43,574 nucleotides of DNA from Granulosicoccus sp. (lineage in GTDB: Bacteria > Pseudomonadota > Gammaproteobacteria > Granulosicoccales > Granulosicoccaceae): assembly GCA_020627685.1 (NCBI GenBank), contig JAHDGK010000005.1:1-43574 (forward strand). The letters run 5' to 3'. Under the pieces are notes generated by a model. That model did no database searches. It was not told the origin of the DNA and worked only from the letters and a program-made list of their open reading frames with translations. This document shows, piece after piece, positions 42,804 through 43,574 of this stretch (positions are counted from its first letter, which is position 1; every line of letters starts with the position of its first letter). A program made the position numbers and the translations under genes.

Positions 42804-43208
42804 ATGCTTAGTTTGTTTTCCGTTTTCCTAAGATCGAGCGCACTGGCGTTATTGCTTGTGGCAAGCGTGTCGAAAGCAGACGAAAGATTGAGTGTTTTAA
42901 CTTTGGTTGCTAAACCGACCTCATGTGTAGCGTTGCATCGAGGTCAGATGTGCTTTCAGAAAATTCGATTCACCTGGGAATCGGATTCGTCTAATTCCTA
43001 CTGTTTGTATCAAGATGGTTTAGAAACAGCCTTGTATTGTTCCAGATCGGCAAAGAGTTCCTATATTCATGAGTATGCCTCCGAATCGTTTCAGTCTTTT
43101 TCTTTGTTAGACATAGGCTCTGGAAATATCGTGTCTACGTTAAAAATTAATACTGCCTGGGTTTACCGAACGGGGCGTCGTAGTTCAAGTGGGTGGAGGT
43201 TGTTCTAG
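42804..43208 (+). CDS. DUF3019-family secreted protein
   Basis: The 134-residue protein has a signal peptide (1-26, ending SVSKA-DE) and a mature domain with four cysteines in the DUF3019 pattern (TSCVALHRGQMC, SYCLYQDG, ALYCSR), probably two disulfides. The function of DUF3019 is not established. Its constant position between a MipA/OmpV porin-like gene and a two-component system suggests an envelope-stress or cation-sensing role, which is inference. The start is 16 bases after the MipA stop and the stop is three bases before the response-regulator ATG, so the genes form one transcript. Confidence 0.8.
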   Translation: MLSLFSVFLRSSALALLLVASVSKADERLSVLTLVAKPTSCVALHRGQMCFQKIRFTWESDSSNSYCLYQDGLETALYCSRSAKSSYIHEYASESFQSFSLLDIGSGNIVSTLKINTAWVYRTGRRSSSGWRLF

Positions 43209-43211
43209 CTC

Positions 43212-43574
43212 ATGTCAGATTCAATCGAAGATCAGCAGCACATAATGGTAGTCGAGGATGATGCGTCACTGGCGCGTTGGATGGCCGATTATCTTGAAAT
43301 GCATGATTTCGCCGTCACTGTGGCGAATCAGGGCGATATTGCGGTTGACATGATTAAATCAGATATGCCCAATGCTGTTGTTCTTGATTTAAATCTTCCT
43401 GTGTTAGATGGCTTGGAAGTGTGTCGGCAAGTACGTGATTTTTACGATAAGCCTATCGTCATGCTGACGGCTCGCGATACCGATTCCGATGAAATAACCG
43501 GCTTGGATACTGGCGCTGATGACTACCTGACAAAGCCTATCAAACCCAGCATTTTATTAGCGCGTATTCGCGCA
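43212..43574 (+). CDS. Response regulator receiver domain (OmpR/RstA-like), 3' part outside window
   Basis: The frame is open from the ATG at 43212 to the window edge, giving 121 residues. They form a complete receiver domain: the acidic pocket Glu15/Asp16/Asp17, the phospho-acceptor Asp59 in VVLDLNLP, Thr86 in MLTAR and Lys108 in LTKP. Ending LLARIRA, it runs toward a linker and probably a winged-helix output domain. By cluster context (MipA, DUF3019) it is likely an RstA-like OmpR-family regulator with a histidine kinase downstream. That output domain and the kinase cannot be seen. Confidence 0.92.
   Translation, partial: MSDSIEDQQHIMVVEDDASLARWMADYLEMHDFAVTVANQGDIAVDMIKSDMPNAVVLDLNLPVLDGLEVCRQVRDFYDKPIVMLTARDTDSDEITGLDTGADDYLTKPIKPSILLARIRA

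Overview
The window looks like chromosomal DNA of a marine, heterotrophic gammaproteobacterium. This rests on gene content: a DMSP-demethylase-type protein, an ectoine-hydrolase-type protein, two proteins with GlyGly-CTERM-like tails, a MipA/DUF3019/response-regulator cluster, and an RND efflux pair. Base composition is near half GC by eye. I cannot name the genus. I saw no tRNA, rRNA, CRISPR array, insertion sequence or prophage gene. All functions are read from motifs and remembered family sequences, not from database searches.

Layout. 1-2933: a cut-off Rieske ferredoxin and siroheme synthase cysG, divergent from a TrpD2/YbiB-type protein. 2925-5334: psuK-psuG (pseudouridine breakdown) with a divergent Lrp/AsnC regulator. 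5360-9753: an MscS channel, then a DmdA-like protein followed closely by a FadN-type 3-hydroxyacyl-CoA dehydrogenase/enoyl-CoA hydratase. 9773-15616: small housekeeping or unknown genes (secreted protein, deaminase fold, HIT, DUF2461), two exporters (MFS, EamA) and an SDR. 15659-21112: surface-glycan genes (a WbsX plus glycosyltransferase fusion, a GT2) and a secreted GlyGly-CTERM protein. 21116-26690: an RND adaptor and permease followed by a YdjM-like membrane protein. 26948-30064: a secreted alpha/beta hydrolase with a large unknown N-terminal region, then an SDR.

30098-36482 (minus strand) is the most interesting block. A complete polyamine/opine-type ABC transporter (ATPase, binding protein, two permeases) ends 21 bases before a gene closely resembling ectoine hydrolase DoeA/EutD. 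Known ectoine importers are mainly of the Ehu ABC, Ueh TRAP or BCCT types, so a Pot-type importer coupled to DoeA would be a different route. The leader of the first permease gene carries three related 9-mers: a perfect hairpin whose 3' arm can also pair with that gene's ribosome binding site. The first permease also has a periplasmic insert of roughly 200 residues.

36738-43574: a SLC13-type transporter with two RCK_C domains, an unknown protein, a J-domain/zinc-knuckle/PilZ fusion (a possible c-di-GMP-responsive co-chaperone), a SRPBCC-GyrI-like protein, a 61-residue lipoprotein that looks like the stump of a TAP-type hydrolase, and a MipA/OmpV-DUF3019-response regulator cluster that runs off the window end.
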